From an uncultured Collinsella sp. (GTDB lineage: Bacteria > Actinomycetota > Coriobacteriia > Coriobacteriales > Coriobacteriaceae), in NCBI GenBank assembly GCA_900542945.1, contig UQPI01000003.1, positions 1 to 64,000 of the forward strand: DNA of 64,000 bases, in the 5' to 3' direction. Made by a program: the position numbers and the translations under genes. Positions 7,722 to 16,543 of this stretch are shown here, one piece after another (the first letter of the stretch is position 1; each line of letters opens with the position of its first letter). The notes below the pieces were generated by a model. That model ran no database searches and had not been told where the DNA came from. It saw nothing but the letters and a program-made list of their open reading frames with translations.

Positions 7722-9605
7722 ATGGGTACCCGCGAGCGACATATCGGCCACGCGGCCGCCCGATCCGCACCCGTGGCGGATCCCAGGGGCGGCAGGCTCT
7801 TCGCCATGCCGCGATTCCTGGTTGGCATAACGCATCAGGTGTGCCGTCACCGCGTCTTTGCTATCGCCGGCGCCATCACCGCACTGTTCCTCATGCTTTT
7901 GGCAGTCTTGCCGGCGCTGTTCGCCTTCGACTCCAAACTTTCTAACGCCGTGCCCGCCTATAGCGAGGTGTCCAAAGAGGTCGTGGATGCGCTCATCCAC
8001 TCGAGCTCTCTCCCGCTGCTTATCGCTGCAATTGCATTTTCGATCTGGGGCGTATCGGTCTATCTGCGCTGCCTGGACTATGTGTTGCGCCGCCGCCTTG
8101 TTGCCATCGCCGCCATTTGTGCCCTGTGGATGATCGAGGTCATCCTCAAATATAAGTCGTTCACGCCGTTCTATGCCACCGTGCTGTGGTACCTGTACTA
8201 CGTGCCCATGACGCTCATTCCGCTGATCTACCAGCTGTGCGGTCTGCGCCTCGCGGGTTTGGAACAGCATCGTATGGGGCGTCGGTACCGCACCGTTTTG
8301 TGGGTCATGGCTGTCCTGCTTATCGGCTTTGTGCTTACTAACGATGTTCATCAGCAGGTCTTCCATTTCGATCGATCGAGTGGAACCTGGAGCAACGATT
8401 ACACATATGGTTGGGGCTACGGTACCGTTCTGGTGTGGACGGCCTTTGACTTCGTGGCCTTTTTTATCCTGGTTGGTCGGTCCTCGTCCTTTCGCATCCA
8501 GCGTTTCTCGGGCACGGCGGCGCTCGTACTACTGGGTGGCGCATTCTTTGCCATCTCGTATGCGTTGCGCGTGCCCTGGGCATGGAGGCTCAACTTTTCG
8601 CTCGTCTATTGCGTCCTGTGCGTGGTGGCGATGGAAATCTGTCTCGATTGCGGTGTCATTCCGTCATATCACGACATTGCTGGCATCTTCGATACCTTGC
8701 CGCTTGACCTCAAAGTTCTAACGCGCGACCTGCAGGAAGTCTATGCCACGCCAGTGTCAAAGCCAATGCCGGTAGGCGTGCGCGAGGAGTTGCGGACCCA
8801 GGAGCACGGCCGCGCCCATGCCTTTGCCGTGGCGTCCGATCCCGATGTGATGTACCGTGCCTTTCCGCTGCTGGGCGGATCGGCCCTGCTTGCCCAAGAC
8901 GTGTCGGAGCTCAACGAACTTAACCGTGAGCTGACGCATCGTCGCATGGAACTGCAGCGTCAAAACGAGCTGCTCGCCGCCGACTACGACCTTAAGACGC
9001 ATTTGGCAGATCAAGAGGCCGAGACCTTGCTAGTCCAAGACGTGGACCAGGCGCTTGCCCGTGCGCTCGAAGAGATGTACGACCTGCTGAGCTCGCTGCC
9101 ACCGTTGACCGACGAGGCGTCTTCACACGAGCGTTACCGCATGCTGCAGCGCGCCAAGATGCTCGTCGCCTATTGCAAGCGCAAAGGGTCGCTCACGTTG
9201 GCGCAGCACGGGGAGAGCGGTTTTGATCGCGACCGCATTCAACTCATTGCCAATGAGCTCGCAAGCGACCTGCGCACCATCGATGTCGATTGCGCTTCGA
9301 TTATCGCCATACGGCGCCCGATGCACGCCAGTACGGTAAGCGCCCTGTACGACTGCGTGTATGACTTTGCGTTTTTTGCCTACACCACCGACCATCCGGC
9401 GCTTATGTATCACTTGGGCGACCATGACCGGTGCAGTGTCGAGCTGCGCGCCACGCTTTTTTCCAACGATGATGAAGATCTTTCGCAGACGCCCGCTGCG
9501 CAAGAGCTCGAAAGCGCTCTGCAAGGGCGCAACGTGGCATACCGCCTTGAGGGCGAGCCCGGCCAGCTGCGCATGATCGTCTTGATGCCGAGGGCGGGTG
9601 AGTGA
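7722..9605 (+). CDS. Membrane histidine-kinase-like sensor lacking clear kinase motifs
   Basis: About 627 residues. Several membrane helices fill the first 310 residues, in the style of an N-terminal 7TM kinase sensor. A short PAS-like stretch follows, then a coiled coil around LNRELTHRRMELQRQNELL, and a C-terminal region where a kinase core would be. No phospho-accepting HD or HE box and no convincing N or G box of the ATPase is visible, so it may be a degenerate kinase that works with the true kinase overlapping its end. Start 7722 is chosen because the upstream option lies in a repeat; 7806 is also possible. It begins a three-gene operon. Confidence 0.7.
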   Translation: MGTRERHIGHAAARSAPVADPRGGRLFAMPRFLVGITHQVCRHRVFAIAGAITALFLMLLAVLPALFAFDSKLSNAVPAYSEVSKEVVDALIHSSSLPLLIAAIAFSIWGVSVYLRCLDYVLRRRLVAIAAICALWMIEVILKYKSFTPFYATVLWYLYYVPMTLIPLIYQLCGLRLAGLEQHRMGRRYRTVLWVMAVLLIGFVLTNDVHQQVFHFDRSSGTWSNDYTYGWGYGTVLVWTAFDFVAFFILVGRSSSFRIQRFSGTAALVLLGGAFFAISYALRVPWAWRLNFSLVYCVLCVVAMEICLDCGVIPSYHDIAGIFDTLPLDLKVLTRDLQEVYATPVSKPMPVGVREELRTQEHGRAHAFAVASDPDVMYRAFPLLGGSALLAQDVSELNELNRELTHRRMELQRQNELLAADYDLKTHLADQEAETLLVQDVDQALARALEEMYDLLSSLPPLTDEASSHERYRMLQRAKMLVAYCKRKGSLTLAQHGESGFDRDRIQLIANELASDLRTIDVDCASIIAIRRPMHASTVSALYDCVYDFAFFAYTTDHPALMYHLGDHDRCSVELRATLFSNDDEDLSQTPAAQELESALQGRNVAYRLEGEPGQLRMIVLMPRAGE

Positions 9606-9607
9606 CG

Positions 9608-11101
9608 ATGCAGATTTCGTTCATCCTTCCCCAAATCGTTGCGCTCGATGTTATCTTTGCCCTGGCTGCGTGTCTGCAGATGATCCACGTCCCGCTCATC
9701 GCATCGCGCCGCTCGTCCTATAACCGTAAGGTGATTTGCGCCTACGAGACGAGCCTTGTGCTTCACCTGATGATTTCGGCGCTCATCTTATTCGCGTCGT
9801 CTGGCTCGTATCTGGTGGCGCCGCTTGACGTTTGCGCCAGGGCAATGGGCGGAGTGCTGTGGCTCAATGCCGCGATCTTTGCCTATGGCGTGGTCCTTAT
9901 GGTGCACTATCGTCGCCCTGTCATGCTGGCCGAGCTGCTGCTTGTTGGCGCCGTGACACCGCCGGTGGTTTTTGCCATGGGCTCGGTGTGGGCCGTTGTC
10001 CTTATCGCAGAGGGAGCGTTCTTCCTGTTCCGTTCCGTCGCGGCGCTCTTGATGGACGTCCGTAACCGCCAGGAGGATATCACCGCGTTCTCGACGATCG
10101 AAACCATCAACGTGATTCCCGTGGGCATCCTGTATCTGGACTCGAGGGGCCGTCCACTGCTCATGAACCGCTGCATGCGCAAAAACCTGGTGGAGCTTCA
10201 TATGCCCACCGACCTAGGCGATATGAGCGGTACATGGAACGACCTGCGCAAGCTCAGCATGCAAATGCCCGGAGGCGGTAAGAACAGCGTGCGGATCAAC
10301 CTGGACCGCTTTGGTGAGGCGCGTGCGGTGGTCGAGGTTTCTCCCGCCGAGATTCGCCTGTTTGTGTGCGATGGCGTTATGGTCTCGGGCCGTTCGTTCG
10401 AGCGCATAATCGGTCTGGATGTGACAGAGTATGCGCATGCGCATGACCGCCTGGCGCAGGCCAACCACCTGCTTGAGCTTGCGGGCCAAGAGCTCCAGGC
10501 CCAGATCGAAGAAGTCAAAAAGGTTGCCGACAATGCGGCCTACCTGCGCATGCGTTCCCGCGTGCACGATGTGATCGGCCAGCGCCTGTCCATCCTCCAT
10601 CGCTATTTGGAGGAGGGGCGCCTGGATGACGAGTCACTCGAGCAGATCGACCCGCTGCTGCGCTCAATCGCTGCCGATCTGCGCAGCGGGGGCGACACCG
10701 AACCGGCAGAGCAACTGGGCGATATCGTCCATGCCTTTGGCCTGGTGAGCGTGCAGATCGATGTGGAGGGCGAGCTGCCAAGCGACGTGCGTGTCGCGGC
10801 AGCCTTTTTGCAGATTATCCGCGAAGCCTCGACCAATGCCACCAAGCATGCGCAGGCGCATCGGGTCCATGTGCGCTTGTGGCAGGAGGGGACGGATGCT
10901 GACGCCGTCGCGCACATGACGATTTCTAACGACGGGTCCCCGGCCCCCGTATCGTATCGCGAGGGAACGGGTATCCCAGGTATGAGGCATGTCGCGCAAG
11001 ATCTGGGTGGCAGCCTAGAGGTCCACGCCACCCCGCCCTTTACGCTTACGGTATCCATTCCGCTTAACGCCAACGACACGTCCCAAAGGAGAAACTCATG
11101 A
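9608..11101 (+). CDS. NarL-type (HisKA_3) sensor histidine kinase
   Basis: A 497-residue kinase with about five membrane helices in residues 1-150, a PAS-like domain (about 165-275), a coiled coil, then the dimerisation helix with RVHDVIGQRL, where His320 is the likely phospho-acceptor. The ATPase shows an N box in REASTNATKHAQA and a G box in GTGIPGMR. The start overlaps the end of the previous gene (GTG at 9602 is an alternative), and the stop overlaps the regulator start as ATGA, so all three are translated together. The signal sensed is unknown. Confidence 0.88.
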   Translation: MQISFILPQIVALDVIFALAACLQMIHVPLIASRRSSYNRKVICAYETSLVLHLMISALILFASSGSYLVAPLDVCARAMGGVLWLNAAIFAYGVVLMVHYRRPVMLAELLLVGAVTPPVVFAMGSVWAVVLIAEGAFFLFRSVAALLMDVRNRQEDITAFSTIETINVIPVGILYLDSRGRPLLMNRCMRKNLVELHMPTDLGDMSGTWNDLRKLSMQMPGGGKNSVRINLDRFGEARAVVEVSPAEIRLFVCDGVMVSGRSFERIIGLDVTEYAHAHDRLAQANHLLELAGQELQAQIEEVKKVADNAAYLRMRSRVHDVIGQRLSILHRYLEEGRLDDESLEQIDPLLRSIAADLRSGGDTEPAEQLGDIVHAFGLVSVQIDVEGELPSDVRVAAAFLQIIREASTNATKHAQAHRVHVRLWQEGTDADAVAHMTISNDGSPAPVSYREGTGIPGMRHVAQDLGGSLEVHATPPFTLTVSIPLNANDTSQRRNS

Positions 11102-11721
11102 TCCGCGTGTTAATTGTCGAAGATCAGGCCATCCTGCGCGAGAGCCTGGCGCGCTCCGTTGGCGACCAGCCCGATATGACTGTCGTTGCCGCGATCGCCG
11201 ATGCCTCCGAGGCCTTGGGTGTCGCGCTCAAGGAGCGCCCGGACATGATACTGATGGACGTGTGCACCGAACACGATTCAAACGGCATCGTGGCGGCGGC
11301 ACGCATCAAGGAGCAGCTGCCCGAGTGTCGCATCATTATCATGACAGGCATGCCCGAGATCACCTTTGTCGATCAGGCCCGCGAGGCGGGCGTCGACAGC
11401 TTTGTGTACAAGAACGTCGGTATCGACGAGCTATTCGCCGTGATGCGCTCCACGCTGGCGGGTTACTGCACGTTTCCCAAGCCGCCCGAGAGCATCTTCT
11501 CGGGCACGGCGGCCCTCGACGATGTCGAGCTGTCGATCTTGCGCCTTGCCTGCGAGGGTAAAAGCCGCCGCGAGATTGCGGCCGAGCTGTTTATGAGCGA
11601 GGGCACCATCAAGCGCCGCATCTCGGAGATCCTGAGCAAGACCGGCTACGACAACATCATGCGTCTTGCCGTGCATGCGGTGACCGAGGGCAGCATCGTT
11701 CCCAACATGGAGCGCCCGTAA
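11098..11721 (+). CDS. NarL/FixJ-family response regulator
   Basis: A 207-residue regulator with a receiver domain (1-120) and a LuxR-type helix-turn-helix at the C-terminus (about 140-200, EGKSRREIAAELFMSEGTIKRRI). The acidic pocket, phospho-acceptor Asp54 and Lys105 are present. Its start overlaps the kinase stop by four bases, so it is the partner of that kinase. Hairpin terminators follow. Its targets are not evident. Confidence 0.92.
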   Translation: MIRVLIVEDQAILRESLARSVGDQPDMTVVAAIADASEALGVALKERPDMILMDVCTEHDSNGIVAAARIKEQLPECRIIIMTGMPEITFVDQAREAGVDSFVYKNVGIDELFAVMRSTLAGYCTFPKPPESIFSGTAALDDVELSILRLACEGKSRREIAAELFMSEGTIKRRISEILSKTGYDNIMRLAVHAVTEGSIVPNMERP

Positions 11722-11757
11722 TCGATGCGCTCACCCGTGTTCCGGCACCGCAAAGAT

Positions 11758-11806
11758 AGGCCGCCCACCGTTTCGCATCTAAAAACGGCGGGCGGCCTGC
11801 TTGTAT
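11758..11806 (+). terminator. Terminator after response regulator
   Basis: A 16-base arm, 11758-11773, pairs with 11783-11798 with one wobble, followed by GCTTGT. The T run is weak. A second hairpin lies at 11831-11863. Confidence 0.6.
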
Positions 11807-11830
11807 GGGCAGTGCTGTCGGCATAAAGCG

Positions 11831-11863
11831 GCGGGGCCGCAGGATCATCTCCTGCGGCCCCGT
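11831..11863. terminator. GC-rich hairpin between convergent genes
   Basis: GCGGGGCCGCAGGA pairs with TCCTGCGGCCCCG around a four- to five-base loop. It lies between the rightward regulator and the leftward lipoprotein gene, and is probably a terminator for the latter, although the T run is short. Confidence 0.5.
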
Positions 11864-11912
11864 CTGGTGTGCGCGGATGTGTCCGCCAATCCGCGGCTGT
11901 CGTGGTCTACCG

Positions 11913-12755
11913 CTACGCGATGGTTGCGCTGTAGGAGGCGACGTCCTCGTAGGAATCGGTCAGGTAGGCGTCGATGCCGATGGTCGTGTTGACCAGGTCG
12001 TCAAGGCTGTCAAGCTCGCCGCTCGAGAACGTGAATTCCTCGGTGGCGTTGGTGCCGGGCATCAGGTGGGCCGAGAACCAGGGTTCCTTCATGGTGCCGT
12101 TGACGTTGGTCTTGCCGGAAGGAGCGTAGAAGGTCAGGTCCTTGTCGCTCTTGTTGGTGATGTTGACGACAAAACCGATGTCGCCCCACTCGTCCTTGAA
12201 CTTCTCGGTGACGGTGATGGTGCACAGGTCGTCATCGGCAACGGTGACGGCGGGGGAGATTTCAATCTTCTGGACGTCGTCGTCTTCGACGGCCTCGTCG
12301 ATCTCTTCTTCCTTCTCGGCCGCCTCGCGATCCTTCTTCACCGTGCCGGACAGGTCCTTGTCGGACTTGGTAAAGACAAGATTGCCGTCATCCTCTTCGA
12401 GGATGAGCTTGCCGTCCTTGAGCTTCATGTCATGCGACTCGTCTTCGGCGGTGATGGTTACGGTGGTGGCGTCCTTTGCCTCCCATTTAAGGTCGACGAC
12501 TTCAAGGAACAGGTCGAGGGCACCTGTACCGTCCTCATCGAGAATCAGGACGCAGCGCACACCCCAATCCTCGAGCATCTTCATGTACTCATCGGTCAGT
12601 TCTTCGCCCTCCAGGGTTCCACCCGAGAGTTCCCAGCTGCCGACGAAGTTGGCCTTGGGGTCTTTGCCGCCGCCGCTGCAGCCCGTCAGGGCAAAGGCGA
12701 GCGCAAGGACGCATGTCAGAAATGCGAGTACGGACTTTTTGAACGTTGTCTTCAT
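11913..12755 (-). CDS. Lipoprotein with acidic middle region
   Basis: A 280-residue exported lipoprotein. The N-terminus is a Lys-rich start, a hydrophobic helix and the lipobox LTGC (cysteine near residue 23). Two beta-rich halves are joined by a strongly acidic segment near KEEEIDEAVEDDD; the second half resembles DUF4352/DUF5067-type immunoglobulin-like domains of Gram-positive lipoproteins. The start at 12755 is chosen because AGGAGG lies five bases upstream. It lies downstream of the zinc-ribbon fragment on the same strand. Function unknown. Confidence 0.8.
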   Translation of the reverse strand: MKTTFKKSVLAFLTCVLALAFALTGCSGGGKDPKANFVGSWELSGGTLEGEELTDEYMKMLEDWGVRCVLILDEDGTGALDLFLEVVDLKWEAKDATTVTITAEDESHDMKLKDGKLILEEDDGNLVFTKSDKDLSGTVKKDREAAEKEEEIDEAVEDDDVQKIEISPAVTVADDDLCTITVTEKFKDEWGDIGFVVNITNKSDKDLTFYAPSGKTNVNGTMKEPWFSAHLMPGTNATEEFTFSSGELDSLDDLVNTTIGIDAYLTDSYEDVASYSATIA

Positions 12756-12835
12756 GGTGTCCTCCTTTATCGAACGAAACCCATAGAAGCAAATGCGGGG
12801 GTGGCGGATCCCCCGCCAATTACCAGATAGAGGGG

Positions 12836-13072
12836 CTAGGGCCTGGGCGTTCCGCAGTTGCTGCAGAACTTGCCGCCGTTTTCGCTGCCGCAGTTGGGGC
12901 AGAACCACTTGGCCGGTGCCGGGGCGGGTGCGGGACTGCCACACTCGGAGCAGAACTTGCCGGTGTTGGTGGCGCCGCAGCTGCAGGTCCATGTGCCGGC
13001 CGCGGGAGCAGCGGCAGGAGCCGGTGCGGGAGCGGGTGCCGGAGCCGGCTGCGGGGCGGCCTGCTGCTGTGC
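12836..13072 (-). pseudogene. Double zinc-ribbon tail cut off from the SPFH gene by an amber codon
   Basis: Reading on in the same frame after the TAG at 13073-13075 gives about 78 codons: a Gln- and Ala/Pro-rich linker, then two zinc ribbons with C-x-C...C-x2-C and C-x2-C...C-x2-C pairs, ending in TAG at 12836-12838. SPFH proteins of this kind normally carry such a tail, so this is the lost C-terminus. No good start codon with a ribosome site exists inside it. It is expressed only by readthrough or if the amber is an error. Confidence 0.75.
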
Positions 13073-14077
13073 CTAGCCGGCGGCGAACAGCTGGCTGGCG
13101 TTCATGCCGCCCATGCCACCTGCCATGCCCATGCCCATAAAGCCTGCCATCGCGCCGTTGGGGTTGGCGGCTGCCGCGCGCATTGCGTCGCTCTGGGCGC
13201 TGGCAATGTTGGCTGCCGCCATGGTGGGATCGCGCATGACCGCGGCCTTCTGCAGATCCTTGATCATCTGCTCGTCCTCTTGCGAGGCGGCGATGGAGTT
13301 GACGCCAAAGCTCACAATCTCGACGCCGCGCAGGTCACGCCAATCGGCAGAGAGGACCTCGTTGAGCGCGCGGGCGAGCTCGGTGGTGTGGCCGGGGATG
13401 GCGCTGTAGCGGATGCCCATTTCCGAAATCTTGGCAAAGGCGGGCTGCAGGGCGGTGAGCAGCTCGGACTTAAGCTGGCTGTCGATCTTGTCGCGCGTGT
13501 AGCTATCGGTCACGTTGCCGCACACGTTGGTGTAGAACAGCAGCGGGTTGGTGATGCGGTACGAGTACTCGCCGTTGCAGCGCACGGAGATGTCAACGTC
13601 CAGGCCAATGTTGTTATCGACCACGCGGAAGGGCACGGGCGAGGCGGTGCCGTACTTGTTGCCGATGATCTCCTTGGTGTTGATGAAGTAGACACGCTGG
13701 TCCTTGCCCGCGTCGCCGCCAAAGGTAAAGCGGCTGCCGATATTGGCGAAGGTCTCCTTGATGGAATCGCCCAGGTTGCCGCTAAAGACGCTCGGCTCGC
13801 TGCCGGTATCGAAGACGAACTCACCAGGCTCCAGCGCGACTTCGATGATCTTGCCGTTTTGCACCACGAGCATGCCCTGGCCGTCGTTGACGGCGATGAC
13901 GGAGCCGTTGGAGATGACGTTGTCCTCGCCGCGCGTGTTGGAGCTGCGGCCACCGGTGCGTTTGCTGCCCTTGCAGGCCAAGACGTCAGCAGGCATCGAT
14001 TCGCAGTAGATAAATTCCTTCCACTGGTCGGCCATGACGCCGCCGGCAGCTCCCAATCCAGCTTTCAAGAGTCCCAT
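13073..14077 (-). CDS. SPFH/band-7 domain protein, zinc-ribbon tail removed by in-frame stop
   Basis: A 334-residue product of the SPFH family typified by B. subtilis YdjI, also called virion-core-protein-like. The SPFH domain covers about 25-260, with the usual FVFDTGSEPSVF and VRCNGEYSYRI stretches, followed by a Met/Gly/Ala-rich region (MAGFMGMGMAGGMGG). The frame stops at codon 335 (TAG) exactly at the junction with a linker and two zinc ribbons that continue in frame. One base change from CAG would make the stop. The ATG follows AAGGAAG. It is the last full gene of a minus-strand zinc-ribbon operon. Confidence 0.85.
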   Translation of the reverse strand: MGLLKAGLGAAGGVMADQWKEFIYCESMPADVLACKGSKRTGGRSSNTRGEDNVISNGSVIAVNDGQGMLVVQNGKIIEVALEPGEFVFDTGSEPSVFSGNLGDSIKETFANIGSRFTFGGDAGKDQRVYFINTKEIIGNKYGTASPVPFRVVDNNIGLDVDISVRCNGEYSYRITNPLLFYTNVCGNVTDSYTRDKIDSQLKSELLTALQPAFAKISEMGIRYSAIPGHTTELARALNEVLSADWRDLRGVEIVSFGVNSIAASQEDEQMIKDLQKAAVMRDPTMAAANIASAQSDAMRAAAANPNGAMAGFMGMGMAGGMGGMNASQLFAAG

Positions 14078-14125
14078 GGTGATCTTCCTTTCTCGTCAAA
14101 GGCCGGGTGGTATTGGTTGGATTGC

Positions 14126-15448
14126 TTAGTCGTCCTTGTCGTCTTTCATGACAACGGTGGTCTCGGTGTGGCTGAAGGTGTCGTGCTTCTCGGTCAGGTC
14201 GAGCTCGCCGCAGTACTCGTCGGCGTGGGTGGCCTCGTTGGCCGTCTTGAGCTGGCCTACCAGTAGCACGTCTCCGATAATCACGATGATCAGCGGCGCG
14301 ATGATGTTGATGAGGATGCCCTCGATATCAAAGGCGAGGTAATCCGGATCGAAGGCGTTCTCGCCCATAAAGAGAATCTGGGAGAGGACAAATCCGATCA
14401 CAAAGAACAGCACCGAGGCGATGGCGAGCTTGGGCTTGGAACAGGGGAGCTCGCCGACCAAGCGGCCGGTCTGGCCGTTCATGGCAAACAGGTAGCTCTT
14501 GCCGTTCCACGAGGTGGAGAGCATCCAGACGGGGAACAGGGCGTAGTCGCTGTCTTCCCAGGTGTAGTCGAGCTGCTTGCTTTCGACCGTGGCATCGTCG
14601 TATTCGTCGACGACAGTCTCGCGCAGGGCCGAGATCGTGCTTTCTTCCATACGGCGCTCGGCGCGCGCCTTGCAGGTCTCGCAGTCCTCGTCGTAACGGT
14701 TGGCGATGTAGCCGGGCATATATGCGACCGAGAACGGACGCAGCGCGTCGTAGTCAAACGGCTCGATGGCGTCCATGTGGCCGTCGGGCATCTTGGACGA
14801 TCCGTCGACGGGCACGCGCCTAAACGAGATATTGCCCTTGCGATAGGCATCGTAGTGGTCGGTGGTCGTGACGGTGCGGTCGGATTCCTCGGTCACGGTC
14901 TCGTTGGTCGCGTCAAAGTACACTTCGCCGTCAACGCGGGCACCGTAGAGCCAAAACGGCACGTAGACACCTTGGACCTCGTCGATGTGGGTGCCGGTGA
15001 CAAAGCTCTTGGGCAGCAAGATTTTGTCCTTGTAGTGTTCCTTGAGTGCGGCCGTGACGTCGTCGCGCCCGAGCTTAAATGGAATCACCAGGTCGGGCGA
15101 GAAGTCGCCAGAGAGCTGGCCAGGCGCCACGGCGGAGTTGCCGCAGTACGGGCAGGTGGTGACGGCGACGGTGCCGTCGGACACGAGCTCGGCGCCGCAC
15201 GACGAGCAGATGTAACCGGCGTTTTGGGCGAGCTCCTGCACGGCATCGTCGGCAGCAGGTTTGGGAGCTGCGGCTGCGGCATCGGCTTTGGCATCTGCCT
15301 TGTCCTGGCGCTCGCGATAGAGAGCCTCGACTTCTTCGACTTCAAAACGCGAATCGCAGTAGTCGCAGACGAGTTTTTGCTCGGCGCTTGCAAAATGCAG
15401 GGGGCCACCGCAGGCAGGGCACTGATAGTTGACGCTCTCGAAGGCCAT
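14126..15448 (-). CDS. TFIIB-type zinc-ribbon membrane protein
   Basis: A 440-residue protein with two N-terminal zinc ribbons (CPACG...CDYC near residue 10-32 and CSSCG...CPYCG near 81-102), an Ala-rich charged linker between them, a large beta-rich domain, and two membrane helices near residues 345-365 and 380-405. It resembles the zinc-ribbon proteins found beside YdjI-type SPFH proteins. It is probably anchored with both ends in the cytoplasm. The start follows AAAGGA. The neighbours upstream and downstream also carry zinc ribbons. No enzyme activity is apparent. Confidence 0.78.
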   Translation of the reverse strand: MAFESVNYQCPACGGPLHFASAEQKLVCDYCDSRFEVEEVEALYRERQDKADAKADAAAAAPKPAADDAVQELAQNAGYICSSCGAELVSDGTVAVTTCPYCGNSAVAPGQLSGDFSPDLVIPFKLGRDDVTAALKEHYKDKILLPKSFVTGTHIDEVQGVYVPFWLYGARVDGEVYFDATNETVTEESDRTVTTTDHYDAYRKGNISFRRVPVDGSSKMPDGHMDAIEPFDYDALRPFSVAYMPGYIANRYDEDCETCKARAERRMEESTISALRETVVDEYDDATVESKQLDYTWEDSDYALFPVWMLSTSWNGKSYLFAMNGQTGRLVGELPCSKPKLAIASVLFFVIGFVLSQILFMGENAFDPDYLAFDIEGILINIIAPLIIVIIGDVLLVGQLKTANEATHADEYCGELDLTEKHDTFSHTETTVVMKDDKDD

Positions 15449-15472
15449 GATCGGTCCTTTCCGTGCCGGAGG

Positions 15473-16210
15473 CTATGCGCCGATGGCGCCGCCGCAGTAT
15501 TCGCAGCGCCCACTGGCATCGGGAATGGTGGTGGCTCCGCAGAAGGGGCAGGTCACCGCGGTCTTGGGGGCCTTGGCGGCCACGACGCTGTCGCGCGTCT
15601 CCTGGCGCAGCTGCACCAGCGCGTCGCGGACCTCGGTTGCCTGGCGCTTGGCCTCGCGGTATTCGATGGAGCCGCGCTGATCGATGGTGGAGTCGTTTAC
15701 GCGCAGGTTGATCTCGGTAAAGTACGGCGTGTTGACGTGAATGGTCAGATTAAAGTCGTAATCCAGGTCGTAGCGCGGCGGGTTGTAGCTCTCGCGCTCG
15801 CCGTCCTCGGTCTCGCGATAGATTTCGGTGCGATGCTCGTCGATATCCATATCGCAGCCGAGTACCTGCGAGAACTCGATGATGTCGGGATTGGCGTCGC
15901 GCCAGCGGCTCTGCGAGGTGATGATCAGCAGGCCCGCGTCCTCATCGAGCATGATGTTGGTGCGCCCGGCAGAAAGCGTGCGCGTGGGGTTGAACGACGC
16001 CAGGCGCTCGGCATTGGCCTCGCGGTAGGCGAGCTGCTCGCGGATATCGTCCGCAGTGCTGGAGCGATAGCCGTGAAAGTAGGGGGAGAGCTTGCCGGCG
16101 CACTCTTTGCACAGGTAGCCTTCATTGATTTTTGTCTTACCTAGAAGTCCCAGCTCGGTACCGCAAATCGCGCACTCTTTCTTCTCGAACATCTTGTCAA
16201 AGAAGCCCAT
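15473..16210 (-). CDS. DUF4428-type protein with N- and C-terminal zinc ribbons
   Basis: A 245-residue soluble protein. The N-terminus shows C-x2-C (CAICG) and CKEC, as in DUF4428, the middle resembles a DUF4428-associated beta domain, and the C-terminus has CPFCG...CEYCG, another zinc ribbon. It is the first gene of the minus-strand operon with the zinc-ribbon membrane protein and the SPFH protein. GGGAGG lies before the ATG. Such sets are linked to membrane stress or protein quality control by analogy only. Confidence 0.78.
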   Translation of the reverse strand: MGFFDKMFEKKECAICGTELGLLGKTKINEGYLCKECAGKLSPYFHGYRSSTADDIREQLAYREANAERLASFNPTRTLSAGRTNIMLDEDAGLLIITSQSRWRDANPDIIEFSQVLGCDMDIDEHRTEIYRETEDGERESYNPPRYDLDYDFNLTIHVNTPYFTEINLRVNDSTIDQRGSIEYREAKRQATEVRDALVQLRQETRDSVVAAKAPKTAVTCPFCGATTIPDASGRCEYCGGAIGA

Positions 16211-16334
16211 GGCTGCCTCCCATCAACTGGTAGCGTGTGTCACTTTTGATGATGGGGGAGTGCGCAGCCTTTCACGATACCCAGACGGCTCAACGAGTCT
16301 CCACAACTGGGACACATGGCCCATTTTTGACTAG

Positions 16335-16510
16335 TCATTGGGGACGTACTTAAATGAGTGAAACTACTCATTTAAGTACGTCCCCAATGAGTACCCGCAG
16401 AATGAGAGTGGATAATCTCCCATTTTTGGCCTGCTTGTGGGCTCAAAGTGGGAGATTGTCCGCTCTCGTTGTTTGGGTGTCCAAAAATCCCCGCTCGTTT
16501 GGCGCCTGGG
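16335..16510. repeat. Inverted doublet of ATTGGGGAC repeats plus TGGATAATCTCCC palindrome
   Basis: The segment 16335-16359 is a perfect 25-base inverted copy of 16366-16390 with six bases between, a REPIN-like pair. Next, 16404-16421 pairs with 16450-16467 with two mismatches, followed by the GTCCAAAAATCC tail and a CTGGGGACACTCTTTGTCG piece. This makes up most of the 333-base gap between two minus-strand genes. Confidence 0.85.
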
Positions 16511-16543
16511 GACACTCTTTGTCGAATGTGGGCGTCGCCCTTG

